Position numbers and translations under genes: made by a program | Shown here: one piece after another, positions 8,944 to 17,005 of the stretch | Layout: every line of letters begins with the position of its first letter | Position numbering within the stretch: position 1 is the stretch's first letter | Assembly: GCA_013003215.1 (NCBI GenBank) | Contig: JABDKD010000134.1 | Coordinates: forward strand, 22,247 to 86,246 | Length of the DNA stretch: 64,000 nt | Direction: 5' to 3' | DNA from: Pyrinomonadaceae bacterium | GTDB taxonomy: Bacteria > Acidobacteriota > Blastocatellia > Pyrinomonadales > Pyrinomonadaceae | Notes under the pieces: generated by a model | The model's database searches: none | What the model was told of the DNA's origin: nothing | What the model saw: the letters and a program-made list of their open reading frames with translations, nothing else

Positions 8944-11693
8944 TGAGATCCAGTGCTATCCAACAAGCTAAACCCGGGTTTTGCGGGAGATTCATAGAAT
9001 CGTGCCAGAAGCACGAGGCCAAGGTCGGAATGCGGATAGTCGGAGTCCCCGGTTCCGACGTCACGTTTGGTGAATTGCTGCGACAGGTCCGGGCGGTTTC
9101 TTACAGGTTAAAGAACACAGGGATCGGAAAAGGTGACAGAATATCCGTGATCGGCGAAAACCATCCTTCGTGGGCAATTTCATACCTTGCCGCCCTATAT
9201 TCGGCCGCTGTTTGCGTCCCACTTGATCCGCACGGCGAGACGAGTACGCTCACGAATTTCATTGTCGATTCTGAAACAAAAGTGATCTTTTGTGATGGCG
9301 AAGCCTTTGAGAGGGTCAGGACGATTGTCGACGGGCTCGAATCAGAAATACCCATCGTCGTTTGGGAAACTGAAAAGGATACGGAAGCGAGCCTGGCCCG
9401 AGGGGCATTGTCATTTTCGGATTGGACAGGCAGCGAGTTCCCGGGGGAATTCGGTGATGCTCCACCGCCGGCGAAACCGGAAGACGATGCCGTGTTGATC
9501 TACACCTCAGGAACCACCGGAAAACCGAAAGGAGTGCTGCTTACTCATTTCAACATCAACGCCGAACTCGATGCCATCGACGGTGTTCTGGAGTTTACGG
9601 AGCGCGAATCAGTGCTCAGCCTGCTTCCACTCTTTCATGTATATCTTCAAATCGTAAATCTGTGGCTAGCTTCAACGAAAGGAGCCATGGTGTTCTATCT
9701 AAGGGAGTTATCGCCCGATGAGCTATCACGCGGAATGCTTGAAAGCAAGATGACAATCCTTACGAGTGTGCCTCGGCTTTGGTACTTGTTTCACAAAAAG
9801 ATATTTGACGCGATAGATGAAAAGCCGGCAATCGTTCGTATTTTAGTACGCGGTTTACTGCGACTGAACGGGTTTACAAGGGATTATCTCAATATCAATC
9901 TTGGCCGTAAATTGTTCAAACAAGTCCATGATTCGTTTGGCGGAAACCTCGAATTGGCAGTTACGGCCGGTTCGCGATTTGATGAAGCCGTCGCCATAGA
10001 TTTTCACCGACTGGGCTTTACGATCGTACAAGGTTACGGGCTTAGCGAAACAAGTGGTGCGGCGACCGGAACCTACGTCGATGATAACCGCGTCGGTTCT
10101 GTCGGGAAACCGATGGGCGACGCCGAGGTTAAGATCGACAATCCGGATGAAAACGGTGAAGGCGAGGTGCTCATAAGGGGTTCGATGGTCTTCAAAGGCT
10201 ATGATAAAAACCCGGAAGCCACCTCCGAGGCCTTTACATCGGATGGTTGGTTTAAGAGTGGCGATCTTGGCAAGTTCGATCAAGACGGCCACCTGTACAT
10301 TACCGGTCGGAAAAAAGACGTTATCGTTCTTCCATCCGGCAAGAATGTACATCCTGAAGATCTTGAAGTTCATTATCTGAAGTCTCCCCTGGTTGAGGAA
10401 ATGTGCGTCATTGGAGTGCCGGATGAAAACTCCGATCACGCCGGAGCCGAGAAACTTGTCGGGGTGGTGATTCCCGATTTTGAATATATGGGGAGATCGA
10501 GCATCGCCAATTCGGGCGAGGCAATTCGATTCGAGCTGGACAACCTCGGAAGAGATCTGCCCGAATACCAGAGAGTCAGGGACTATGTGGTCAGATCGGA
10601 ACCTCTCCCGCGAACTGCAACTAGAAAAATCAAGAGATTTGAGCTTAAGAAAGAACTCGAAACCGGAATAGCAAACGGCCGCGGCGAAACTAAAACGTGG
10701 GACTTCTCGGAACAGGACCGTGAGACCCTCGATTCGGGGGCCGGTAAAGCTCTCGTTTCGCTGATCAACGCTCAGACCAGTGAACCACGCGAAATTCACC
10801 CCGACATGAACCTTGAGATCGATCTGAGGTTGGATTCTTTATCGAGAGCGGAGATTGTTGCGGGGCTCGAGCAGGCTTTCGGATTTGAGTTTGGTGAGGA
10901 AGAAATAACCCGGGCCTACAAGTTCAGGGAGGTCGTGGGGCTGGTCGAGAAGCATGTACCTGAAAGCAAGTCACAGGAACTCCTGGATCCGTCGTTCAAC
11001 TGGAGCGAGATACTCTCCGAGCAGTCGGAACCGATACCGGAAACAAAACGAGTCCTTCGAAGGAAGCATATTTTCGAACCTTTTGCATTTGTCGGACTCA
11101 AGATCGCGAACCTGCTTTACCGCGTTTTCTTTCGACTTGAGGTCACGGGCTCGGAAAATTTGAAAGAAATTGAAAGTCCATTCCTGATCTGCCCAAACCA
11201 CCAGAGCTACATTGACCCGCTTGTCGTTTGTTCGACTTACCCATACGCGGTCTTACGCGACACATTCCACGTAGGTGCCAGCGAATACTTTCAGAACTTC
11301 TTCATGAGGATCATCGGTAGTGTGCTCAAGATCGTCCCGATCGATCCGGACACCCAACTGATCAAAGCAATGAGGGCCGGAGCGGTGGGACTGAACGCGG
11401 GCAAGATACTCAACATTTATCCGGAAGGCGAACGCGCGTTTGACGGAAACCTCCACAAATTCAAAAACGGAGCGGCGATTCTTTCAAAAGAATTGGGCTT
11501 GCCGATCATTCCTGTTGCGATCGACGGCCTTCATAAAGTGTGGGGCCGGGGGTCGTTGAAGATTCGGGCGGCAAAGGTAAAAATCGAGTTTTGTGAACCA
11601 TTGATTCCCTCTGAAAATGATGACTACGAAGAGATAACTGCCAAGCTGAAGGAAACCATCAGAACTAGACTTGAGCAGATGCGTGATAACTAA
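8943..11693 (+). CDS. Acyl-CoA/ACP synthetase - acyl carrier - PlsC acyltransferase fusion
   Basis: A 916-residue three-module protein. Residues 1-575 are an AMP-dependent ligase (YTSGTTGKPKG at 188-198, GYGLSET at 364-370, SGDLGKFD near 439, TGRKKD at 454-459). Residues 595-670 look like an acyl carrier domain with the phosphopantetheine Ser632 in LDSLSR. Residues 710-916 are a PlsC domain with NHQSYID at 752-758 and YPEGERA at 826-832. The module order is the reverse of E. coli Aas (acyltransferase first), and Aas has no carrier of its own. The protein could activate a fatty acid, hold it on its own carrier and transfer it to a lysolipid. It is translationally coupled to the upstream lipid kinase. 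Confidence 0.9.
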   Translation: MRSSAIQQAKPGFCGRFIESCQKHEAKVGMRIVGVPGSDVTFGELLRQVRAVSYRLKNTGIGKGDRISVIGENHPSWAISYLAALYSAAVCVPLDPHGETSTLTNFIVDSETKVIFCDGEAFERVRTIVDGLESEIPIVVWETEKDTEASLARGALSFSDWTGSEFPGEFGDAPPPAKPEDDAVLIYTSGTTGKPKGVLLTHFNINAELDAIDGVLEFTERESVLSLLPLFHVYLQIVNLWLASTKGAMVFYLRELSPDELSRGMLESKMTILTSVPRLWYLFHKKIFDAIDEKPAIVRILVRGLLRLNGFTRDYLNINLGRKLFKQVHDSFGGNLELAVTAGSRFDEAVAIDFHRLGFTIVQGYGLSETSGAATGTYVDDNRVGSVGKPMGDAEVKIDNPDENGEGEVLIRGSMVFKGYDKNPEATSEAFTSDGWFKSGDLGKFDQDGHLYITGRKKDVIVLPSGKNVHPEDLEVHYLKSPLVEEMCVIGVPDENSDHAGAEKLVGVVIPDFEYMGRSSIANSGEAIRFELDNLGRDLPEYQRVRDYVVRSEPLPRTATRKIKRFELKKELETGIANGRGETKTWDFSEQDRETLDSGAGKALVSLINAQTSEPREIHPDMNLEIDLRLDSLSRAEIVAGLEQAFGFEFGEEEITRAYKFREVVGLVEKHVPESKSQELLDPSFNWSEILSEQSEPIPETKRVLRRKHIFEPFAFVGLKIANLLYRVFFRLEVTGSENLKEIESPFLICPNHQSYIDPLVVCSTYPYAVLRDTFHVGASEYFQNFFMRIIGSVLKIVPIDPDTQLIKAMRAGAVGLNAGKILNIYPEGERAFDGNLHKFKNGAAILSKELGLPIIPVAIDGLHKVWGRGSLKIRAAKVKIEFCEPLIPSENDDYEEITAKLKETIRTRLEQMRDN

Positions 11694-12021
11694 TGCTCTC
11701 CGGCGTTTGAATTTAAGAATGACAAATTAAGCGTCCCCTCGATTAGTTTATCCGAGTCCTTTTCGATCTTAAGCCAATTGGATAGATCATTTAGACTGAC
11801 TTCGCTCTCATAGTTCAGGATCTCAAGTTTGCTCAGTTCAACCGCCAGTTCTCTAGGTTCAAGGCAGTAACCTCGAAATTGAAACAAAACGCGAGTTCTG
11901 AAAATGCCCGTGAGTCCAGGATAAACGCGCCTCCATTTCTGATCGCTTCTTTTGCTCTCCAGATCATTTCGTTACGATCCGCATGAGTATAACCCTCGAG
12001 TTTTATTATAGTTTTGTTCAT
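11690..12021 (-). pseudogene. Small unknown protein gene with apparent -1 frameshift
   Basis: Two short overlapping frames appear to be halves of one gene of about 110 residues. The upstream half (12021 to about 11862) reads MNKTIIKLEGYTHADRN and continues to FNFEVTALN. The downstream half continues in the -1 frame as PRELAVELSKLEIL to a stop at 11690. The junction is near 11855-11865, where both frames read similar residues (L-N-L-E against L-E-P-R-E). One base appears to be missing relative to an intact gene. It could be a real mutation, a sequencing error or, less likely, programmed frameshifting. I do not recognise the family. The 3' end overlaps the end of the convergent ligase gene. Confidence 0.5.
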
Positions 12022-12142
12022 AGAGCCGACCCCTCATCCATTCGGATTCGAAAGTCTAACAGCTGCATACCGAATTAACTGGGCGCATTGCGTTAGCTGT
12101 AAGTATTTTGTTAGATTCGATCAAAAGATCTTGGAGAATTTT

Positions 12143-12508
12143 ATGCCTAACACAGCTATTAGTTTCGGAAGACTGCTGATCCTGGTCGGCGTCATCGGTT
12201 ATGTCGTCAGCATGATCAACGCGAGATCGAGCGTAACAGCCTTGATTCCCGCTTTTTTTGGTATCACTTTGCTGATCCTGGGCTATTTTGCACGAATGAA
12301 GGAGGGGCTTCGAAAGCACCTTATGCATGCAGCTGTATTGGTAGCGATTCTTGGTTTCATTGCCGTCGCGGTAAGATTGGTAACGAAGATTAGTGAGATT
12401 ACATTCTCTGCTGCTTATGTATCCCAGATAGTTACCGCCCTTCTGTTCCTGGCATTTATCGTTCTATCCGTTCGGTCATTCTTAGCTGCAAGGAGTGAAG
12501 GCTCCTAA
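12143..12508 (+). CDS. Small four-helix membrane protein, unknown
   Basis: A 121-residue protein starting at ATG 12143, preceded by TTGGAGAA 5-12 bp upstream; a longer frame from 12014 overlaps the opposite-strand gene and is less likely. Four hydrophobic helices can be read at about 7-25, 29-47, 57-79 and 87-112, with little outside the membrane and a short basic loop (RMKEGLRKH) between helices 2 and 3. It has no catalytic motif and I cannot assign a function. It is separated from the convergent histidine kinase gene by a strong hairpin. Confidence 0.75.
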   Translation: MPNTAISFGRLLILVGVIGYVVSMINARSSVTALIPAFFGITLLILGYFARMKEGLRKHLMHAAVLVAILGFIAVAVRLVTKISEITFSAAYVSQIVTALLFLAFIVLSVRSFLAARSEGS

Positions 12509-12520
12509 GGTTTCTTCAAC

Positions 12521-12563
12521 CAAGATAATAGGCCCGCCACGTTAGGGTGGCAGGCCTATCTTG
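12521..12563. terminator. Hairpin terminator between convergent genes
   Basis: Caagat-(aat)-aggcc-c-gccac pairs with gtggc-a-ggcct-atcttg around the loop gttagg. The long GC-rich stem sits exactly between the convergent membrane protein and histidine kinase genes, so it may serve both. The T run is poor on the plus side. Confidence 0.65.
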
Positions 12564-12584
12564 ATTTGTCTTTCCCGACGGAAT

Positions 12585-13940
12585 TCAGGCTGCAACCGGC
12601 ATTTTGATCGTGACCAGCAACCCTTCGTCCGTGTTCTTTGCGACTATCTCGCCATCATGATTGCGAATTGCCTGCTCTGCAATCGCGAGGCCAAGCCCGA
12701 CTCCACCCGACTTTCGGTCACGCGCCTGCGAGATCCGGTAAAAAGGTTTGAACAGCTTTTCCAGTTCCTCATCCGGCACGCCCGCTCCGAAATCACGAAT
12801 CTCTAGTTTAGCCGTATGGAGATCACTGGTTAGCTTCACTTCTACTTTTGTACCTTTGGCGGTGTACCGGGATGCGTTACGCAGCACATTCTCCACGGCA
12901 CTTCTGATCAGATTCTCATTACCATAGACAATGGCCATGTCCGGACTCGCCATCTCAACCCCTCGGTCCATAGACTTCGCTTCAAAATCCGCATCCGCTA
13001 CGATCTCCGCAACCAGTTTTGTAAGGTCTACTTCGGACTTTTCGAAAGTCGCCGCCCCCGTTTCCAGTTTAGAAAGCGTAAGCAATTGGGAAATCAGATC
13101 ATTCAATCGTTCCGATTCCTTCTCCAGACGATCGAGTAGCGGCACTGTTTGCTCGTTTGATTTTGAGCGCGCAAGTTCCAATGCTACGTTCATTCTTGCT
13201 AACGGAGAACGTAGTTCGTGGGAAATATCCTGTGTTAATCTTTTTTCCGAATCGATCAGCGATTCGATTTGATCGGCCATGTCATCAAAGTCCTTAGCCA
13301 AAGACGCCAGTTCGTCTTTGCGGCCACCGATCTGAGTACCGACTCTTGACTCGAAATTTCCAACTGACAACGCTTTGGTTGCAGAACGCAGTTTTTCGAT
13401 AGGTGACGTGAGATACCTGGCAAGCGCGTAACAGACTAGTCCACCGATAAGCATTACCGAGAGAATCTGAAGTAATAGACGTGTAGTAAAGAACGGGGGG
13501 CCCTGAAATCTTCTGCGCTCCACGACATAAAGATATTTCTTACCATCCGCCGCAGTTGCCGTTTTCGCTACAAGAACTGACATTTCTAACCTTTTGAATT
13601 CCGGGTTACCGCTGGCGAACGCCCTTTCAACCAAATCATCGATATCTTTTATTTCTGAACCTGCGATCAGCTCGCGATCTTCGTCGTAAAACCCGATCGC
13701 GTTAAACCTGCGCCTTCTCTCAACCTGGCGCTGCAAGAATTTCTGAAGACCGGCAACGCCTTCACCGTTATATATCTGGATCGCTGTTTCGGCGGTATTT
13801 GCGGTTGCTTCACCGACAAACGCCCGCCTCTGACGGGCCAAAGATTCGGAACTGGTCGACCAATTCACGACCATGATCGCTCCTGCAATCAGCCCGATTG
13901 CAAGCCAAAACCAAAGAAAGATTTTTAAAAATAGACTCAT
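12585..13940 (-). CDS. cpxA: CpxA-like sensor histidine kinase
   Basis: A 451-residue inner-membrane kinase. TM1 is at about 5-27, a periplasmic sensor domain runs to about 152, TM2 is at 153-175, and a HAMP domain follows at 176-230. The HisKA domain has the phospho-acceptor His241 in DISHELRSPLARM, which is close to E. coli CpxA. The HATPase domain carries an N box (NVLRNASRY) and a GVGLGL G box. It starts 2 bp after the response regulator stop, so the two are co-transcribed. With a CpxP/Spy-like gene divergent from the pair, it most likely senses envelope protein stress. The symbol is by similarity of sequence and arrangement. Confidence 0.85.
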   Translation of the reverse strand: MSLFLKIFLWFWLAIGLIAGAIMVVNWSTSSESLARQRRAFVGEATANTAETAIQIYNGEGVAGLQKFLQRQVERRRRFNAIGFYDEDRELIAGSEIKDIDDLVERAFASGNPEFKRLEMSVLVAKTATAADGKKYLYVVERRRFQGPPFFTTRLLLQILSVMLIGGLVCYALARYLTSPIEKLRSATKALSVGNFESRVGTQIGGRKDELASLAKDFDDMADQIESLIDSEKRLTQDISHELRSPLARMNVALELARSKSNEQTVPLLDRLEKESERLNDLISQLLTLSKLETGAATFEKSEVDLTKLVAEIVADADFEAKSMDRGVEMASPDMAIVYGNENLIRSAVENVLRNASRYTAKGTKVEVKLTSDLHTAKLEIRDFGAGVPDEELEKLFKPFYRISQARDRKSGGVGLGLAIAEQAIRNHDGEIVAKNTDEGLLVTIKMPVAA

Positions 13941-13942
13941 CC

Positions 13943-14632
13943 TTAATCCGTAAGTGCGTAAATATATCCCACAGATCTTACGGTCTTTATCCTGTTCTCG
14001 CCGTCAGACCGCTTTCCGAGTTTCTTCCGCAGGTTACTGACGTGCATGTCCAGACTCCGGTCGAATGGTGACAATTCCCTTTCAAGCACCTGAAGACTTA
14101 ACTCTTCCTTTTCTATCACCTTACCTGCGTTTTCAAGTAGATATACCAGGAGTTCGAACTCAATAGCGGTTAAGGCGATCTTATCTCCGTCAAGCAATAC
14201 GGTTCTGCCGGACTTCGAAATCTCCAGGTCCTCGACGATAAGTTTCTCGGGAGACCCGCTCTCGACAACGGGTTCTGCCCTCCGCAAAATCGCACGGATA
14301 CGCGCAACCAATTCCCTCGGATTAAAGGGCTTTGGCATATAGTCGTCGGCCCCGATCTCAAGGCCCACGATACGCTCCATGTCGTCACCTCTCGCGGTTA
14401 ACATCAAAACAGGTGTGTTCGATTCGGCTCTCAGATCCCGAAGTACATCAAATCCGTTTTTGGAAGGAAGCATGACATCCAGAATAACAAGATCCTGCTC
14501 TCCCTCGGCGGCTTTTTCAAGCCCTTCGGCCCCATCATGGACCGCTTCAACACTAAAACCCTCGACTTCAAGGTACTCACCCACAAGTTCGCAAAGGTCC
14601 TCATCATCATCAATTATGAGAATTTTCTCCAT
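13943..14632 (-). CDS. cpxR: CpxR-like OmpR-family response regulator
   Basis: A 229-residue regulator. The receiver domain (1-120) has the acidic cluster D8-D9-D10, phospho-acceptor Asp52 in VILDVMLPSK, and a K-P-F motif. A winged-helix OmpR DNA-binding domain lies at about 130-228 (LTAIEFELLVYLL, SLDMHVSNLRKKLG). I chose the ATG at 14632; a TTG six bases upstream is possible. The intergenic region upstream holds three GTAAA-type half sites at 10-bp spacing, the E. coli CpxR box pattern. It therefore probably controls both itself and the divergent Spy/CpxP-like gene. Confidence 0.88.
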   Translation of the reverse strand: MEKILIIDDDEDLCELVGEYLEVEGFSVEAVHDGAEGLEKAAEGEQDLVILDVMLPSKNGFDVLRDLRAESNTPVLMLTARGDDMERIVGLEIGADDYMPKPFNPRELVARIRAILRRAEPVVESGSPEKLIVEDLEISKSGRTVLLDGDKIALTAIEFELLVYLLENAGKVIEKEELSLQVLERELSPFDRSLDMHVSNLRKKLGKRSDGENRIKTVRSVGYIYALTD

Positions 14633-14677
14633 GTCCAATTATGATTCTAATTCATTGCAAACGCTTTTGGTTGAACA

Positions 14678-14702
14678 TTTACACTTCTTTACACAAATTC
14701 AC
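14678..14702 (-). promoter_or_regulatory. Tandem CpxR-like boxes
   Basis: On the minus strand this reads GTGAA-N5-GTAAA-N5-GTAAA (half sites at 14702-14698, 14692-14688 and 14682-14678). The E. coli CpxR consensus is GTAAA-N5-GTAAA. The block lies about 28 bp upstream of a likely -10 (TAGAAT at 14649-14644) for the regulator-kinase operon. It is about 34 bp upstream of a possible -10 (cataat, 14737-14742) for the divergent Spy-like gene, so one operator can serve both. Confidence 0.72.
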
Positions 14703-14804
14703 ACTTCCCTGACGCTTTTTCGGGTCGCAAATGCGTCATAATACCGAACGCAAAAACATTGCGTGAGTATTTTGAAATTATTGTTAACTTTATCAGGAGA
14801 AAAA

Positions 14805-15344
14805 ATGATGAAAAAGATTGTTGCTACATTTTCTGTCGTTGCTTTGGTTGCCCTCGGAACAGTATTTGTTTTCGGTCAAACCGGAGTAGGAAATACCGAT
14901 GGTAAACGAGGCTTCGGCCACCACGGCAAACGTGCGGGCTTTGGGGGCCGCATGAAAGGACGTAAACACATGAAACGCATGTTCCGCCAATTGGATCTGA
15001 CAGATGAGCAAAAGACTCAGATGAAACAGATCGCACAGTCCAGCAGGGAGAAGATCAAACCTATACGCCAGCAGGTTCGAGAGAACAAGCAAACGCTGCG
15101 CGGACTCACTGATGGCGGAAATTTCGACGAGGCGCAAGTACAGGCAGTCGCCGCACAACTCGGTTCCCTGCACGCTCAAATGATCGTCGAGAAAGAACGA
15201 ACCAAAGCCGCGATGATCGCAATCTTGACCCCTGAGCAGAAGGCAAAAATGGCCCAGCTCAAGCAGGAATTCAAGGAAAAGCGAGAGGCTCGGAAGGCAC
15301 GTTTCAAAGAAAGAAAGGAAGCGTCTGAAAAAACCGATAACTAG
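14805..15344 (+). CDS. Spy/CpxP-like periplasmic chaperone (LTXXQ)
   Basis: A 179-residue secreted protein. The start ATG at 14805 follows AGGAGA by four bases; an upstream in-frame ATG at 14763 lacks this site. The signal peptide is at about 1-25, followed by a Gly/Lys/His-rich linker. The helical LTXXQ domain has both family motifs: LTDEQ at 65-69 and LTPEQ at 141-145. Spy and CpxP bind unfolded periplasmic proteins, and CpxP also damps CpxA. The gene is divergent from the CpxR/CpxA-like operon with CpxR-type boxes between them, the same logic as E. coli cpxP-cpxRA. The tail is strongly charged (Lys/Arg/Glu). Confidence 0.87.
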   Translation: MMKKIVATFSVVALVALGTVFVFGQTGVGNTDGKRGFGHHGKRAGFGGRMKGRKHMKRMFRQLDLTDEQKTQMKQIAQSSREKIKPIRQQVRENKQTLRGLTDGGNFDEAQVQAVAAQLGSLHAQMIVEKERTKAAMIAILTPEQKAKMAQLKQEFKEKREARKARFKERKEASEKTDN

Positions 15345-15380
15345 ATGATTCCCGCAAACATGCGGGCAGAATCAACGAAG

Positions 15381-15410
15381 ACCCGGGTCAGAATTGGCCC
15401 GGGTTTTATT
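15381..15410 (+). terminator. Rho-independent terminator after the Spy-like gene
   Basis: Acccggg (15381-15387) pairs with cccgggt (15398-15404) around a 10-base loop, followed by a T-rich tail. A second small hairpin (cccgc/gcggg at 15351-15365) lies just before it. Confidence 0.8.
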
Positions 15411-15499
15411 AATTAGATTCCCTTGGCATTATTGATGCTTGGAGTAATTATTTAAAGGTTGCTTTTTGTACCTGATTAGCTGTACATTTTTGGTGTCAT

Positions 15500-15787
15500 A
15501 TGCCGACAAACATTACGCAGATGGAAGATGTTGAGCGGGGAAAAACTGTCCTCAGGGTTTCCGGTGAGCTCATGCATAGCGATGCGGAATTGCTCGAGAG
15601 AATCGCTGTCGACCTGCGTAATACGAACGGAAAGAATTTAACCCTTGATCTTGCAGACCTCAGCTTTATGGACAGTGATGCGGCATCGATCGTGAAACGG
15701 ATGGAGTCGGAACACGGTTTCGAGATCGAGGGGTTGCAGTTTTTTCTTCAGAAAGTAGTGGACGACGCGGAGAACCGGCATAAGTAG
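15500..15787 (+). CDS. STAS-domain protein (anti-sigma factor antagonist-like)
   Basis: A 95-residue protein that fits one STAS domain: a beta strand TVLRVSGELM, then LTLDLADLSFMDSDAASIV at about 52-70, where the Ser after Asp (Ser64) is at the phosphorylation position of SpoIIAA-type antagonists. No kinase or sigma factor gene is adjacent, so its partner is unknown. It could equally be part of an organic-solvent or phospholipid transport system that uses STAS domains. It stands alone between two intergenic gaps of about 150 and 175 bp. Confidence 0.75.
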   Translation: MPTNITQMEDVERGKTVLRVSGELMHSDAELLERIAVDLRNTNGKNLTLDLADLSFMDSDAASIVKRMESEHGFEIEGLQFFLQKVVDDAENRHK

Positions 15788-15961
15788 AACGCTTTATATG
15801 GCGAAAACAAACTTAAGCACTCCCTTAAAATCACTGGCTGCCACTCGGCCCAAACCGTCACATACCGGCGCATTTTTCGCACCGTATTTCTACTCAAATA
15901 TACCCCTCATTGAAAGGATCATGATTTCGGAATTCTTCGTACCGGAGGTCGATGACGCCGG

Positions 15962-16960
15962 ATGAAGGTCTCTGCTATTGCAAAGATATTGGGTGGCCGC
16001 GTAAAAGGGGATGATTCCATTGAAATAGAGTCAATCGCTTCCTTTGACTCGGCGACTAAAACCGACATTGCGTTTTGTGAGGGTACGACCTGCAAGAGCA
16101 CACCCACCAAAGCGGGGTGTGTTATCGCTACGATCGACTCAGGATTTGAATCCGCACCGGCGATAATTTTTGTAGACAAGCCAAAGTTTTCATTTGCGAT
16201 AATCGCGAACGAGTTGCGCAACAAGACTAAGCCAACGTCCGGAATTCATTCGAACTCAATTATCTCGGACAGCGCCGTAATACATACGTCAGTTTCGGTC
16301 GGGAGTTTTTGTACGATTGAAGCCGGCGCGAAGATCGGGGCCGGCACAACCCTTATGCCGGGCTCGTATGTCGGGGCCGACGTAACGATCGGTGAAAACT
16401 GTCTGGTTTATCCGAATGTGACAGTCGGAGAGAAATGCGTGATCGGAGATGACGTAGTTCTTTATAGTGGCGTCGTGATCGGGACCGATGGATTTGGATA
16501 TGTTCGAGACGGCGAGAGAATAATCAAATTTCCCCAAATTGGAAAAGTAGTAATCGGAAACCGAGTAGAAATAGGCGCAAATTCCTGCGTTGACCGCGGA
16601 GCTCTCAGCGACACTGAAATCGGAGACGATACCAAGATTGATAATCAGGTTCAGGTAGGGCACAACGTGTCCATAGGACGGAGAGTGTTAATAGCGGCAC
16701 ATGCCGGGATTTCGGGCAGCGTTGTGATTGAGGATGATGTCGTAATTGGCGGCAAGGCCGGTCTCGGCGACCACGTGACGATCAAACAGGGGGCCGTTTT
16801 GGGCGGCGGTTCAGGTGTTTATCCAGGAAAGATCGTACCCGCCGGTTTTTGGGCGGGCTCACCAATACAGCAGATCAGAGAATTTAAGAAGAAAGAGGCG
16901 CTGATTCGCTCCCTTTCAAAACATAATAAAGAAATCAGAACACTATTGAGTAAGTTTTAA
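15962..16960 (+). CDS. lpxD: UDP-3-O-acylglucosamine N-acyltransferase
   Basis: A 332-residue lipid A enzyme that adds the second, amide-linked hydroxyacyl chain to UDP-3-O-acylglucosamine using acyl-ACP. An N-terminal uridine-binding domain (1-100) is followed by a left-handed beta helix of hexapeptide repeats at about 100-300. The likely catalytic His lies in QVGHNVSIG, with a second conserved His in AAHAGISG. A helical C-terminal tail ([13 protein letters not shown]) is typical of LpxD. lpxA and fabZ are not beside it, but lpxB, lpxC and lptD are elsewhere in this window. Confidence 0.93.
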   Translation: MKVSAIAKILGGRVKGDDSIEIESIASFDSATKTDIAFCEGTTCKSTPTKAGCVIATIDSGFESAPAIIFVDKPKFSFAIIANELRNKTKPTSGIHSNSIISDSAVIHTSVSVGSFCTIEAGAKIGAGTTLMPGSYVGADVTIGENCLVYPNVTVGEKCVIGDDVVLYSGVVIGTDGFGYVRDGERIIKFPQIGKVVIGNRVEIGANSCVDRGALSDTEIGDDTKIDNQVQVGHNVSIGRRVLIAAHAGISGSVVIEDDVVIGGKAGLGDHVTIKQGAVLGGGSGVYPGKIVPAGFWAGSPIQQIREFKKKEALIRSLSKHNKEIRTLLSKF

Positions 16961-16963
16961 CCT

Positions 16964-16997
16964 AACGCCTTTGCGCCAGACAGCGCGGGCGTTTTTA
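16964..16997 (+). terminator. Rho-independent terminator after lpxD
   Basis: Aacgcc (16964-16969) pairs with ggcgtt (16988-16993), with an inner gcgc/gcgc stem and a TTTTT tail. It ends only 8 bp before the ATG of the next gene, so that gene must either have a promoter inside lpxD's end or depend on read-through. Confidence 0.75.
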
Positions 16998-17005
16998 TAA
17001 GTCTT

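Noticed and set aside
9855..10799. A 314-codon open frame on the minus strand
   Set aside because: It lies wholly inside the AMP-ligase gene, whose motifs are certain; the opposite frame shows no known domain.
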